This document shows, piece after piece, positions 48,920-61,300 of a DNA stretch of 64,000 nucleotides (positions are counted from its first letter, which is position 1; each line of letters begins with the position of its first letter). Position numbers and translations under genes: made by a program. Source of the stretch: Neodiprion pinetum (Eukaryota; Arthropoda; Insecta; Hymenoptera; Diprionidae); contig NC_060237.1 in NCBI RefSeq assembly GCF_021155775.2, positions 6,743,332 to 6,807,331 of the forward strand. Direction: 5' to 3'. The notes beneath the pieces were generated by a model. That model was not told the origin of the DNA and made no database searches. It saw nothing but the letters and a program-made list of their open reading frames with translations.

Positions 48920-51223
48920 ATGACGTTAGTATAACATCCATCAATATCTATTCAATCCTTGAAATTGTTGAAATGATGCAGTCATAACAATCGATTTCCG
49001 AGTTCAAACAATGATTTTGACATGTTATTTTTACGGATTCGTTATTCCTTGGTGCAACACACGCACATTCTATCGTGCATTTTTTGTCACGCTGTCCGAT
49101 ATCGCAATATTGAATTCCAAATTTCCTTTCACGTGCATTCCACAATACGAAATCATTTTCTAATTATTGCCTAAATGTAAGATTACACGTGTAGTTCACG
49201 TTGCGTACAATATGCAGTCCCTGTACTAGTGTTACAAATTCGACGAAACTGGAGCATATTACACCTGTTCTGCATTATGTCGCATCGTAATTCCAAGCAA
49301 AGAATGAATGATACGATGAAAAGTTTTATGCTAATATAATTTTATGATTAAAATACTTTTTATTTGCTTAAGGTCCAAAGTGTCACGTGACACGCTCTAC
49401 GAGTGCGTGAATTCTGTTATACAGAATTCTCAAGACAAGAAGAGGAATTTTTTGGAAACTGTCGAGATTCAAATCGGTCTGAAGAACTATGACCCCCAAA
49501 AGGACAAGCGTTTCTCAGGCACTGTAAAGTATGTTCTTACCTGACTTTGAGATTTCTTTTCGGCTTTAAATTGAGTCTAATTTCATATTGCCCTTCGAGT
49601 TACCGAAAAGATTTCATCATGTTACGTCAGGGAGCCAGGCTTCTCCTGGCGGACCTTTACCCAGGGTCTTAAAAAAACTGGGGAGGTTTTTAACCGAAAT
49701 TTTCCTACGCGAGGTCTCATTGACGACCTTGTCGGTAAGTAGTTTGCGGCTAGTGATTGAAATTGAAAACATCAGACATTTTATTGCAAATTACATCTTT
49801 TCTCTGGTGCTCCATGATGTTTGTAAGCATGTATTATCGGAATAAACCGTGTGGAAAATTATTTTTCTGAGAGCATTTTATAAGTCTGAAGCAGTTTAAA
49901 TAAAAATGATCAGTTGAAACATTTTAATAAACCAGTCCTGGCTCATATTCCATTAGATATTTATCAGTGAGTAATATATAATTTCAGATTGAAGAACATC
50001 CCACGTCCCAAAATGCAGGTGTGTGTATTAGGAGATCAACAACATTGTGACGAAGCTAAGGCACAAAATGTACCTTTCATGGATGCTGAGGCACTTAAGA
50101 AATTGAACAAGAACAAAAAACTTGTCAAGAAACTAGGTATGGGGGAAAATTGTGATTGTCTGCATATTTTACAACCCTTTTTTATCTTATCTCAAAAGCA
50201 ATTCGAGACTTGCTGATTCAAATAAAACCCTTCTATAAAAGCACCTTGCTAGTCGTGATTCGTGACTGTTTAGGTTGTTGCCTAGAAGGAGATTAAATTC
50301 TTCACTGGGTGTGGACGCAATGCTAAATCATTTTGATCCTCAATCAGTGTTGAGACAATTATTAACGTGTTCAGATGAGAATTTTCTGTGCTTTCAAATT
50401 CTGCACCCATTAAAAATTGTTTACTACATGTATAGATGAAAACATTTTACTACGATATTCAGGCTAACTGTTGTTACTTTATTCTGAATTTCTTACAGCC
50501 AAAAAATACGATGCTTTTCTCGCCAGCGAGTCGTTGATCAAGCAGATTCCTCGTTTGTTGGGTCCAGGTTTGAACAAGGCTGGTAAATTCCCTGGTCTTC
50601 TCTCTCACCAGGAGTCTATGACCGCAAAAATTGACGAAGTCAAAGCAACCATCAAGTTCCAGATGAAGAAGGTAAACAAAATAACCTATCAAATTTAAAT
50701 ATATATAATTCTAGCATTACCTTTCTCAAAAGCACCTCATATGCGACAATTTCTTAGCAGTTGAGGTCGTCAATAGAAAGAAGAGTAAATATATCTTCTC
50801 TGGGTGAGGCTATGGCACTATATTACCACCAGCCTCAATCAGAGTCGAAACATAGCCAACATTTATAATTTAATGCTACTGCAAATACGCACTATAGCGA
50901 GTTGAGAAAGTTTAAAATATATATATATTTTTTTTCATCTAATTAATCGCTATTTTTACAAAGTTTTGAATGAGTATGCATTCAAATAAAAGGTTTTATA
51001 CTTTTTTTTAACGTTATCTAAGTATTAATATTCTCCTACTTGTTTTTTTCAGGTGCTGTGTCTATCGGTCGCTGTTGGACACGTTGGTATGACACCCGAC
51101 GAGCTCGTTCAGAACGTCCATCTGTCTGTGAACTTCCTGGTGTCTCTTCTGAAGAAGCACTGGCAGAATGTCCGCTCTCTTCACATTAAATCATCCATGG
51201 GACCACCACAGAGGCTGTACTAA
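48920..51223 (+). CDS. RpL10Ab: 60S ribosomal protein L10a (uL1)
   Basis: Exons: 48920-48924, 49373-49528, 49988-50136, 50499-50671, 51053-51223 (TAA). Total 654 nt, 217 residues, the family's exact length. It forms the mobile L1 stalk of the large ribosomal subunit. Landmarks: SKVSRDTLYECV, VEIQIGLKNYDPQKDKRFSG, LKNIPRPKMQVCVLGDQQH, KYDAFLASESLIKQIPRLLG, GLNKAGKFPGLLSH, GHVGMTPDELVQNVHLSVNF and the C-terminus SLHIKSSMGPPQRLY. The first coding exon is only five bases (ATGAC) before a GTTAGT donor; it gives MTSKVSR. The introns carry two H/ACA snoRNAs. AATAAA at 51271-51276 probably ends the message. Confidence 0.97.
49595..49745 (+). ncRNA. Possible structured RNA in RpL10Ab intron 2
   Basis: A GC-rich island in an AT-rich intron with several nested complementary segments: GCCAGG/CCTGGC, GACC/GGTC, CCCAG/CTGGG, AGGTC/GACCT and an outer ACCGA/TCGGT. 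I could not fit it to H/ACA or C/D box rules, nor to RNase P or MRP. Since the next two introns each carry a snoRNA, a structured RNA is plausible. Confidence 0.35.
50241..50360 (+). ncRNA. H/ACA box snoRNA in RpL10Ab intron 3
   Basis: Two hairpins: the first closed by CCTTGCTAG / CTAGAAGG, then an H box (AGATTA, ANANNA type, at about 50290-50295), the second closed by CACTG / CAGTG. The ACA at 50355-50357 is three bases before the inferred 3' end. Sense-strand location in a ribosomal-protein intron is typical. Shares sequence with the snoRNA in the next intron. Target not determined. Confidence 0.65.
50731..50855 (+). ncRNA. H/ACA box snoRNA in RpL10Ab intron 4
   Basis: Hairpin 1 closed by ACCTCA / TGAGGT, H box ATAGAA at about 50773-50778, hairpin 2 with CTCTG / CAGAG and inner GAGGCT / AGCCTC stems. 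ACA at 50850-50852, three bases before the end. Box order, spacing and length (125 nt) all fit. A paralogue of the intron-3 snoRNA: both start GCACCT and share TCTGGGTG- and CCTCAATCAG-like blocks. Confidence 0.72.
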
Positions 51224-51270
51224 TTTTATCAATTAACAATAACGCTTCTGACGCAAATCCAATGATAATA

Positions 51271-51276
51271 AATAAA
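51271..51276 (+). terminator. Poly(A) signal of RpL10Ab
   Basis: AATAAA about 50 bases after the RpL10Ab stop codon. Confidence 0.65.
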
Positions 51277-54200
51277 ATTGAAAAAAATATAATTGCTTGA
51301 TGGATAGACCACCTACGATGATATAACCGATTCTACCACTGTAGAATTTTTTTATTTTATTTTTTTCAAAGTAATCTTTATCTTCACTCGAAAAGTTTTG
51401 GAAGCATGTTAAATCCAAAAATTTCCATTTGCGCATTACTAAATGGAAATTTTGCGTCGAAATGACCATATCATTTTCGTGGAACAAATTCATCATCACT
51501 CGTTTATTGAGATTTAAAGTTCTGATCGCCGTTTCTTTTTATTATGCTCTTTGTTTCGGTAGTTCATGATTATTATAATATTACATCATGTAGCATATGC
51601 TTTTTAGAGTAAATGTCTCGACATTTTGCTGTTGAATTTAAAAAAAAAAGACTTGGGTAACATTTTACTCTCAAACACGTATTTGCTGCGTTCAAAAAAT
51701 GTCAAAGTTTGCCCGTACGAGTGATATTCTTTCAAAAAGAAGCCCGTCGAGTTATGAGATTTGATTTAATTTATATGTTGTCATATTGTAATTAGAATAA
51801 AAACTTTGTGACGTAATTAATTCTCTAAACCGGAACTTGAACCCGGAACTTTTTAAGCGCCCTATTGATACAAAAATAATTACAAACGTGCAACATGCCG
51901 TCGCCAGATGCGAAGGAGCACTTGAACCGTCGAGAAGTTCTCTTGCATAAAACCTGATGCTGGTTCACGGTGGGCGTTTATAGTACAACATATCCCGTTC
52001 GCCTTAGAGTGCTGTGAATATTTTCTTTTATTTTACGAAGCAAAGTATTTACTTAATTCACTCTTCGTGTTAAAAGCACTAATCTTTGTGTAATTCGAAA
52101 AATATAAGCAAATATATATACATATAATAAACACATTTTATTATCTGAATCACTAAAATAACATCGATCACAAGCTTTGTCGACGGTAAAGGATCTCTCC
52201 GAGGTCCCGAGCGCGTCTTTATAAATAAAGAAGCAGGTGTCCCGACGCGAGACACGGGATACGAAGGGATAGCGGATGATGTCTCTGTCTGTCGTGGGAC
52301 CGGACCCTGCAGGGTGGTAGGGCCCGGTGTATGGTGTATACTATGCATCCATACATATTCTCACCGAAGATCACCATAGACATGCTATTTTTGATCCCAA
52401 CGCTTTGTGGGAGGGTGTCTCTCGCGATATCCTGCTTCGTCAAAGCACATGGCTTTGGTTCCTCAGACCTCGGGCAGTCGCTGTTCCGGCTTAGAACCGT
52501 CAACATTGCTTTACCGATTCACCGCGGTCCGTTAATTTTACTACTCTGTTATGTCTGACAATTAGTACAGTTTAAGTTTTACGCGGTGCCTGTATATGTA
52601 CGGCATTGACAGCTTGTTTTTACTTCGCTATTTTTACCTCGATATTTTTTTTGACAATTATCACCTACGTCTGTGATCGTACGTCAGTGGTTCTTTAGTG
52701 TGAATTGTGAATAATGATGTGCTTTTAATTGTTTTTTCTTTTTTTTTTTTTTTTTTCCTATGCCAACTTTTTTACGGTAATTAAAATTATGAGTCTGATA
52801 TTCCAACCACGGTGTTCGGGGTGTCGACTTCTTTTGAAAATGAGAGAATTTATTTATTCGACGTAATTGAGAAGGTACCGGTAATTAAAAAATAATTGTT
52901 TCAAACCAGTGGGAATTCTTAATGGAAATGTTTTCGTGGTTTTAAATTTCGAATTTAAGGAAACTGAAGGAATTTGTAATTAGATGCGGGTTGGGTCAGT
53001 AAGTTAGAGTCATAATATTTTGCCACTTTTGAACAAATAAAATTCGGTCCGATACGAGTAAAGTATAGTGATTTTTCAACGCGACTTTATGTTAACACGG
53101 CTAGCGTTACGCGGTTAATATTACGCTTTGACGTATAAATTATTCTACAAAAGAATAAAATCAGAAACAAGTGGAATTTATTCTTAACGCGAAAAAAACT
53201 CGACAGAAATCAGGAATTATTACAATTGAAGTTCTGTACTCGTTTCATCAAACTGTTGTAATTGCTTTTCATCAGCTCAGATTAAACCGATTGTTGAATG
53301 GTAATTGAATAATAATTGTTAGGTAAGGTAGGGAATAGACGAAAGGTAATATTGTAACGTGATAATTGAATGTGAAAATTAAAAAAAAAAAAAAGTTTGT
53401 TAACTAAAAAATTGTCAACGTGTGATTTCAGATAAATATACATATAACCCATCGAATTGGCGAGATACGATTTTATGTTTTTGGAAGGAAATGACGAGGA
53501 TATTTGATTGGAAGTTAAATGCTATCTCAAGCATTTTCAAGCCACGTTGCTAAGGGTTTAAAGTTACCGAAAGAGGGAAAAAAACAAAAAAACATTCCGC
53601 AGAGACAAGCAACGCGTGTAACATTGCACGCGCGGAGGTCAGTCATCTAACAAATATCAAGACGCCTATACCTACAGACTGCAGGTTGCAAGAAAGTCTG
53701 AACGTCAACGTCAAGCTTGCACCGTCGCATCATTTATCATATTCGAAAATTTACACGCGATCGTGGTAAGAGTTGAAAAAAATATTTCAATCCAGATTCT
53801 ATTAGTACGAACCGTTTTATCAGTGACGATTTTTATGAGAAAATGAAAGAGAGTGAGTGAGAGAGAGAGAGAATGTGGAAATTAATCATAAAAGTAACGA
53901 AAAAAAAACATAATAATAATAATAATGATAATAACAATCTCAAGCCCCTTAATTAAATGTACGGTTGCATATACATTTATATGTTATCAACCAACCGTCG
54001 CACAGTAGATAGCATTGATTCAATAATTCCAACAACGTTGAAGAGCGTCAATAACAATTATTCAAAGCTATTTGCCGCTTCGAGTCGTCTCGTGTTTAGA
54101 ACGTACGAGCTCATTAAAAAGGTGGCATACCAACTTATGTATGTAGTATATTTAAAGTTTTCTGTCTACAATTTTACTGCTTCGTCACCGTTGCAACAAT

Positions 54201-54374
54201 GAGTTACCCGATATAGAATTGTGACTCGTTTGTCACAAACGGAGTTTTTCAAAGCTTGAAAACAAAGGAGACACTTATTATATCAGTTAGCAAAAACCAA
54301 TACCAATTCCGGGATGCAGATAAAAAAGATATAATACATTGTAGATGCATGTTTTCATACAGACTTATTCAAGA

Positions 54375-54412
<38 letters not shown>

Positions 54413-57400
54413 CTTACAAAGTATAATATACGATTATGCTTTTATTTAAAAAAAAATTTTTTTTTTTGAATCATATCATAATAAGCATAGAATTTAAGCG
54501 ATTTAAGGTGATGGATACACATTCCTCTGAACAGCCGCAAAAAATATTGTACATCATACCTATGTATATTATATCTGTCGGATTCCGATAAGAAAACTTT
54601 AACGTACGTATGTATGTACGACGCTTGTGCAGGTAATCGGGTCTGATATATAAACACGCTGATTTACCACCGATTGCGCATGTTTTTATACACCTCTGGT
54701 AATGCGTTTTTTTTTTTTTTTTGTCACCGTCAATTCCTCCGCTACCCAACGATACGCGCGGGTATGCGATCGTTATCGGTTTGTCATATGTAGAAATCAA
54801 ATTTACAAAAGATAAATCTGATTCACCGAAGCAGCTGGAACTGTGCCGGTAACGCGTATATAAGAAATTTTCTTACAATTACGATTGGATTGGATTTATT
54901 GCAATGCGTTTTATATCCGCGGTTCTAATTCAATGCGAACGCCGCTGTTTGAGAAATCTTTTCGCAGTAATTTTTCAAAAATACAATTGCCACATAAATG
55001 CCTGTATGAGATAAATAATGAAAGTGACAGCTAACTGGAGATGATGAAATCGTGTATAAAAATAATCGCAAGGATATGTTATTGTATTATGTTATTCGAT
55101 GATACATCCATATGTAGATCGTTAACCGGACGACATAAGACACGTTGAACCGTTCTTATCGGAGATAACAACAAAACCCCAGAGGCGGAAAGTTGTCAGT
55201 GACGATTCGTCAGCGAGAATCGACGGTTCGCGATATTTAATTTCTATCTCTCCGCGTACTTACTTTCCCTCTTGAATTCTTAATTCTTTGTTTTGCGACA
55301 AGTCGTTGTTACATTTGTTTTCATTGTATGATTATTTCCGTATTGGCATTCTATTGCGGGAGAACTCATAAAATTTGTTTGAAAAATGTCAAAATCTATC
55401 TGCAGACATTGATAATTCAAGTGAATATTTTGGTAATCAAAGTTTTTGACGTCACGAGACTGATATGAGAAAGTGAATTATGCTCTGGATGAACAATGAA
55501 ACTAACAAGTCGAGATTACTTTTGTATTAAATGTATGTACGTCGCTTTGTAGTCCTGAAATGTCTTGAATTTGACCATCGTTAACGGTCGAACTGCAATC
55601 CTTATGCAATTCATCTTGTTAATTCGAATATCCAAAGCATTGGTACCATTTTTTTTTAGAACAATTATAATCACGTTATTTTAATACAACCAAACAACAG
55701 TTTCCTTACATTCTGAGGAACAAAGATGACGATGTTTTAATGAATATTTGATTGTTGAGCGTCTTCCTGTGACCCATATTGATAACTGCATGTACAGTTG
55801 TATCTATATTTGATAGTACTTGTGTATCTATGATATTGAAATTTCGTTCGATAATTGTGGCGGTTATTTGAATACTTTGACAGTGCGGGTTAGAAGTAAT
55901 ATAATGCAATAAATCTATGTGCAGTAACGCTATGATCTTTTGTAAAATCAGCATCGCGTAAAACTTTCACTGAATATTGCTGATAAAAGTCAATTTGACA
56001 AGTTTATATTTACGTCTACTGCGCTTTGTCATATCCCGTGCGGTAATTACGGTTTAAATTAAAAGTATAGTGATGCGAGTCTGCAGAGCAGTGCACAAGA
56101 AATACACGTTATAAAAGGCTAAATTTAAAAACACGCCTTCATCCGCTTCCTCGATAAAAATGGAGTTCTGTGTCAAGTGTATTAACTAGTAAAAGCACGT
56201 CTTGTGAGTACAAATAATCATTATTCTGTTGTCAAGATAATAAATTTTTTAAATATCGCCAAGTCCTATATTAGTCGAGTTTATAGACAATCTTACGATG
56301 AAAATACGCTTTATTTTCAATCTGTAAAATATGATCGGTTTTACACAGTTGTTTTAAGATTATATATCAGCAAATATTACCACAGGTTCGTCAACTTTTA
56401 CTATAATTCAATAATTTCTCACAACAGTAAATAATACACTGTATGTAGGTAAATCGTCTAGCTTTATTAATTTCTACAATATCTATACAACTATGCGTAT
56501 GGTTACATACTAATAATGCCGTATAACGACGAGCAACGCAACGCTCCAATAATCTGTAGCGGTTGTTAATGTCCTATCTAAAATCGCGATTAGATTAGGC
56601 TAAAAATGTTCACGCATTTTCGACTTTCACATTTACTGATTTATTAACATGTGGTCAGAGCACCGACACTGCCACTATAACACTTTACACGTTAAATTTT
56701 TAACAACGGATGAGTATATATTCCTATAGTTTCTTTTTTATTTACGAATCGATTCATTTATTCTCACGAGAAAAAAAACCAAGCTTGTACAAAATCCAAA
56801 GCCTTTTCATTGATACGTCTTTTCTCGTTAACACTATTAATCAGAGATTGCATTTCTTCTACAGATGTTTCAACATTTCTGGAGCTGGTGTTTGAACCTT
56901 CTCGATAATTTTTTGGCGCGAAGTTCTTCGAGATATAATCGATATTATACTTGAAAAGTTCTACTCGCCATCAGAATTATACTGCAAATTGGTATCTCAG
57001 GTTGATTCATCATTTTTGGATTGAAATAATTATTCACTTCTTATCAAACGCTTAAAGAAAATTCATTTTTTTTAACGAGATTTTTATTTCTCCCCATTAT
57101 ACCTGATGTATTATACCTGTACACAATATAATATATCTGTTGACTTTTACCATGGATTCTATTCGCTTCTAAATTCACATAATTTTCAATTTAGAGTTAA
57201 CACAAAGGTATGTTTTGTGAATTGACAGTGCAATCGATTCGCTCAAGCATTGAATAAGTTCCCCTGTGTTCTGTATTCAATTATTTATTTATCTTAACTA
57301 TCATAATTGTTACGGTGGACTATGAGGAAAGAGCTGATAACAGAGACCTCTGTAACCGAATTAGGTTGAAGAAAAAAAAAAAAAAAAATTGAACACATAC

Positions 57401-58317
57401 TTTTAGTATACGGTTGTTAAAATTTTTCTCCACTTGTATCACGTAGGAACATATTTAAAAAAAATAAAGTTGTGCTTACCGGTCTTGTGCAGTATTGCGA
57501 CACATACTCGTCATGGGCAAAATACTAAAATATCCTGCAGAAGCCGAATCATTACTGAAATGGCGTAATAAATATCCCATTACTCATGGGATAATGATAT
57601 ACTTTTAATCGCTTTATCTGATAAAACTGCTACTACCGTTTGGAAAATAATACCTTGGTGGATACCGTGCATGCGTTCAATCGAAACCATTAGAAATTTA
57701 TCAATCGGAGGATATCCCGTTGCCTCGACTCAACATTGTATATTATTAAGTTTTACCGAAAACTTCTGCAGCGTTTCTTTCATCTTAATTGTGTCGTAAT
57801 TCGTTAAATAGATTCACTTAAATTTTAATTTCTTGTGCACCGCAAATGCTCGGGATGAATGTCGAAATGTGCAGTTGACGATAATTAGTATCATCATCCA
57901 AGACACTTGATGCAAACAATTGGTTCACATGCACTCCTATTATGCTTCCGGGCTCAGTTTACTATTGATACACCTATATTTATACATATCCAAATATTCA
58001 TCGACATGCTCGGATTGTACATTTTTAAGATACATCCAATTGTCAATGAATATAGAGCTGTTATAACAAATTTATTACGTTTGAGGGGGGAGTAAGAGGA
58101 GAGAATAACACAAGCGGTCCTTTTTTCCATTTGGAATACCTTGTAAAGTCATTCAATTATTTTTATCAACTTTATTATTTATCAAATATTATGGGATTTC
58201 CTGGTTGTAGAAATAGTAAAATGATCTCTATGATTTTTGAATCGTTTCGAATATCTTTTAGTTATTTTCTAATATAGTTCAACACGGATGTTTTATTGTC
58301 AATCATTGTCTTTGCAG
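51277..58317. other. 7-kb intergenic region upstream of the receptor phosphatase
   Basis: No supported coding gene. A moderately GC-rich block at about 52150-52560 contains short inverted repeats (ACCGG/CCGGT around CCTGCAGG) and could be a promoter, a 5' UTR exon of the phosphatase gene or a transposon piece. Simple repeats occur (GA run at about 54379-54411, poly-T tracts). The phosphatase first coding exon follows an acceptor at 58316-58317, so at least one 5' UTR exon should lie here. Confidence 0.5.
54379..54411. repeat. GA dinucleotide microsatellite
   Basis: About 16 perfect GA units. Confidence 0.9.
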
Positions 58318-58336
58318 GTTTTAACTGCGTCCGAAG

Positions 58337-61300
58337 ATGATACCAAGAAAAAATATCAAATTTGTCCTCTGCACGTTTTACCTCTTATATTCTTTCGAAA
58401 ATGGAGGAAAAACTGTAGCAGAGACTCCTCAGAATGACGCAGAATTTTCTGAAAATACAATTTCATCGAACGATTATGAATCCGAGTATTCGTCGGTGTC
58501 ACCAACTGTGAACTTGGAACCAGATACAACAGTTGACTATTTTAGCACTACTAAAAATTCGGAAACTCGATTGATTGACGATACTACCGATAACTCGACT
58601 ACTTTGACAAATGGAACGAGCTCTGAAGTCAATTGTACAGGTTTACAATCACCCCATTTTACATTTATAACATTAGAGATCTTGAAACAACGTTATACAG
58701 CTGTAATGGCTTACAAATATCGACTCCATTTATACAATATTTTACGAATCTTATTGTTTCAGACACGCCAAACTCTGTACAAAACTTAACAGTATCGAGC
58801 ACGTATAGTAGCCTTACTTTGAGTTGGTCATCTGTGGTATCCAGCGAAGAGTGTATACAACTGTATAACATAACATGGAATTCAGAATCTAGTGACGATT
58901 TCGATTATGATACCGTATATTCACCTGCCTCAGAGTACATCATCTCAAATCTAACATCGTGTACATCATACGTAATCAGCGTAGTGGTAGTTGGAGAAAA
59001 TGGAAATGTCAGTAACGCAATAACTGTTACAGGCAACACCACCGAATCGCGTAAGTGTGTAATTAATGGGTATTAAATATGGAGTGAGAGAGTCGTGTTT
59101 ATTAAATTTTTTTCAAATGACAATTATTACAGAAATACCGCAGGTGAATAATTTGGATGTCGAACCACTTGAGTATGGGCTGAACGTTACGTGGGATCCT
59201 CCGGACAATCTGTCTTGCTTGAAGTATTACCTCGTCAACGTAACAGCAGAGGGTGATTTTGTCGAAAATTTAGCAAATGCCTCGAGCGAAGTAACGTTCT
59301 ATACGTTTAGCAACTTATCAGCTTGCACGATGTATACCGTACAAGTAACTCCTATCAGTACAAACGATAACTACGGAACTGCTTCTCGTATTAACGGCGA
59401 AACATCAGCTTCCAGTAAGTTGAAATACAGAGTATTACTTACAGATACCACTATTCATAATTTCTCTATTACTTTACCAACAGTTTTTCAAAAGAATCTT
59501 GTGAATATACTGTTAACAAATAAAGAGACGCTTAGTAATATGAATTAATCAAAAAACTCCCGAACTCTTTGATATATGACAAACTTTTACCATTATATTT
59601 ACAGTATCTGAGGCAGTTAGTAATCGTACTGTTTGATTTGACAATTTCTTGTTTTGATTTACAGCTCCAGGCGCGGTGAGGAATTTGACTGTACTAACGC
59701 AGAACATCACTGAGTCCTCGATATATTTAACATGGTCAGAACCATCTTTAAATCCAACTTGTGTTTTATACTACAAAGTTGATACGTGTTACGAAAACAA
59801 TTGTACAGAAGACGTAACCACGAGTTTATTCTACAACGCAACTAGTCTCAGCCCATGCCGGAGTTACACGTTTAACGTCAGTGCAGTTGGATCTAACCAT
59901 TCATCAGAATCAGCGACAGAAACGGCACGAACCACGTATCTCGGTATGCATGATTTATGTCTTGATAATTAGCACCAAGTAATTATACAAATTTTGGACT
60001 GGACCTTAGAAATACTTAACATTCTAGTCTATAATTACACCTAGGTATGTTTATTTTGATTCACAGCTCCAGGCGAAGTGAGTGGCCTGGCTGCACCATC
60101 CCAGAATCTAACTGGGTACTCGGTGTATTTAACTTGGTCCGAACCCAGTTTAAATCCAACCTGTATTCTAAATTACAATATCAGTATTTGTAACGATAAC
60201 AATTGTACCGAAAACCGTACTCGTGATGTATTCTATAACGCTACCAGTCTTGATCCATGTCTGACCTACACATTTACCGTCAACGCCATCGGATTTGTTG
60301 GTTCATCTCATACAGCCAATACAACTGCTACAACCTCATATGTCAGTAGGTATAATTTATCTGCTTGATAATAATAGTAAGACAGTATCTCAGTAATACA
60401 TTTCTTTATTCTGTGTTGAAAGTTGAACAAGAAAAAGTATGATGCTCGTATAGAAAACCTGAAATTTTTGTCTCTTAACTCACAGTACGATGTAATTGAA
60501 ATTTTTCAACATTTTTCTATTATCTAGATCAAATTTACGTTAATTGAACATTGTCCTTTCCTTTCACTATAGCACCTGGAATACCGACGTCAATGACAGT
60601 AACGCCTGGTCAATATTCCTTGTACGTTTCTTGGGAACCACCATCAACTGCACCGACGTGTGTAAACCATTATCAAGTAATGATATTAAATGGGACAACA
60701 CATTCCATTACAGACACGAATATTACACTATCTGATTTAATTGCCTGCAAATCATACGTCATCCAAATCACCCCTGTATGGACGAGTGACGAGGGAGAGT
60801 CTGGTACTATTGAAGGCACTACTGAAGAAAGCGGTGAGTTGGGCTGAAAAGAAAACTTCACTTGAGGTGGTAATTTATCGAAATGGTAGGTAACTTGAAG
60901 TTCAAATTTTGTTTCAGTCGATGACCCACCAGTGCAAGATATTGTACCCTGGGTAACTAAAAGCACAATTTCAGTCGGCTGGCACATTGACAGGGACAAC
61001 AACGAATGTGGTCTTACTTCCGTCCTAACTTATTGTAATTATACAATAAGTGAAGGACGCGGCTACGAGTTGGTCAACGGATTTTCTACAGATGACATTT
61101 CGACTTTTAGTTCTGGAACCAATGTGACGATTAATGTAACACTTTATAATCTCAGTCCCTTCACATACTATGAATGCTACGGAGTGACTGTCAACTCTGC
61201 TGGGCAAAGCGTAAATGGAGAGAACGTTACTGTGAAAACTTCTGAAGATGGTAAGCATCGTTATCCATTTTTATGTTTCTACATTTTTGCAACCATCAAA

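Noticed and set aside
49595..49745. RNase P or RNase MRP RNA in the RpL10Ab intron
   Set aside because: The expected conserved regions of either RNA could not be found, so only an unclassified structured element is reported.
51820..51880. tRNA-like B box on the minus strand (GGGTTCAAGTTCC)
   Set aside because: One base too long in the T loop/stem, with no matching A box or acceptor stem.
54442..54800. Minus-strand frames of 71-109 codons
   Set aside because: Low-complexity runs from poly-T/A tracts and no family similarity.
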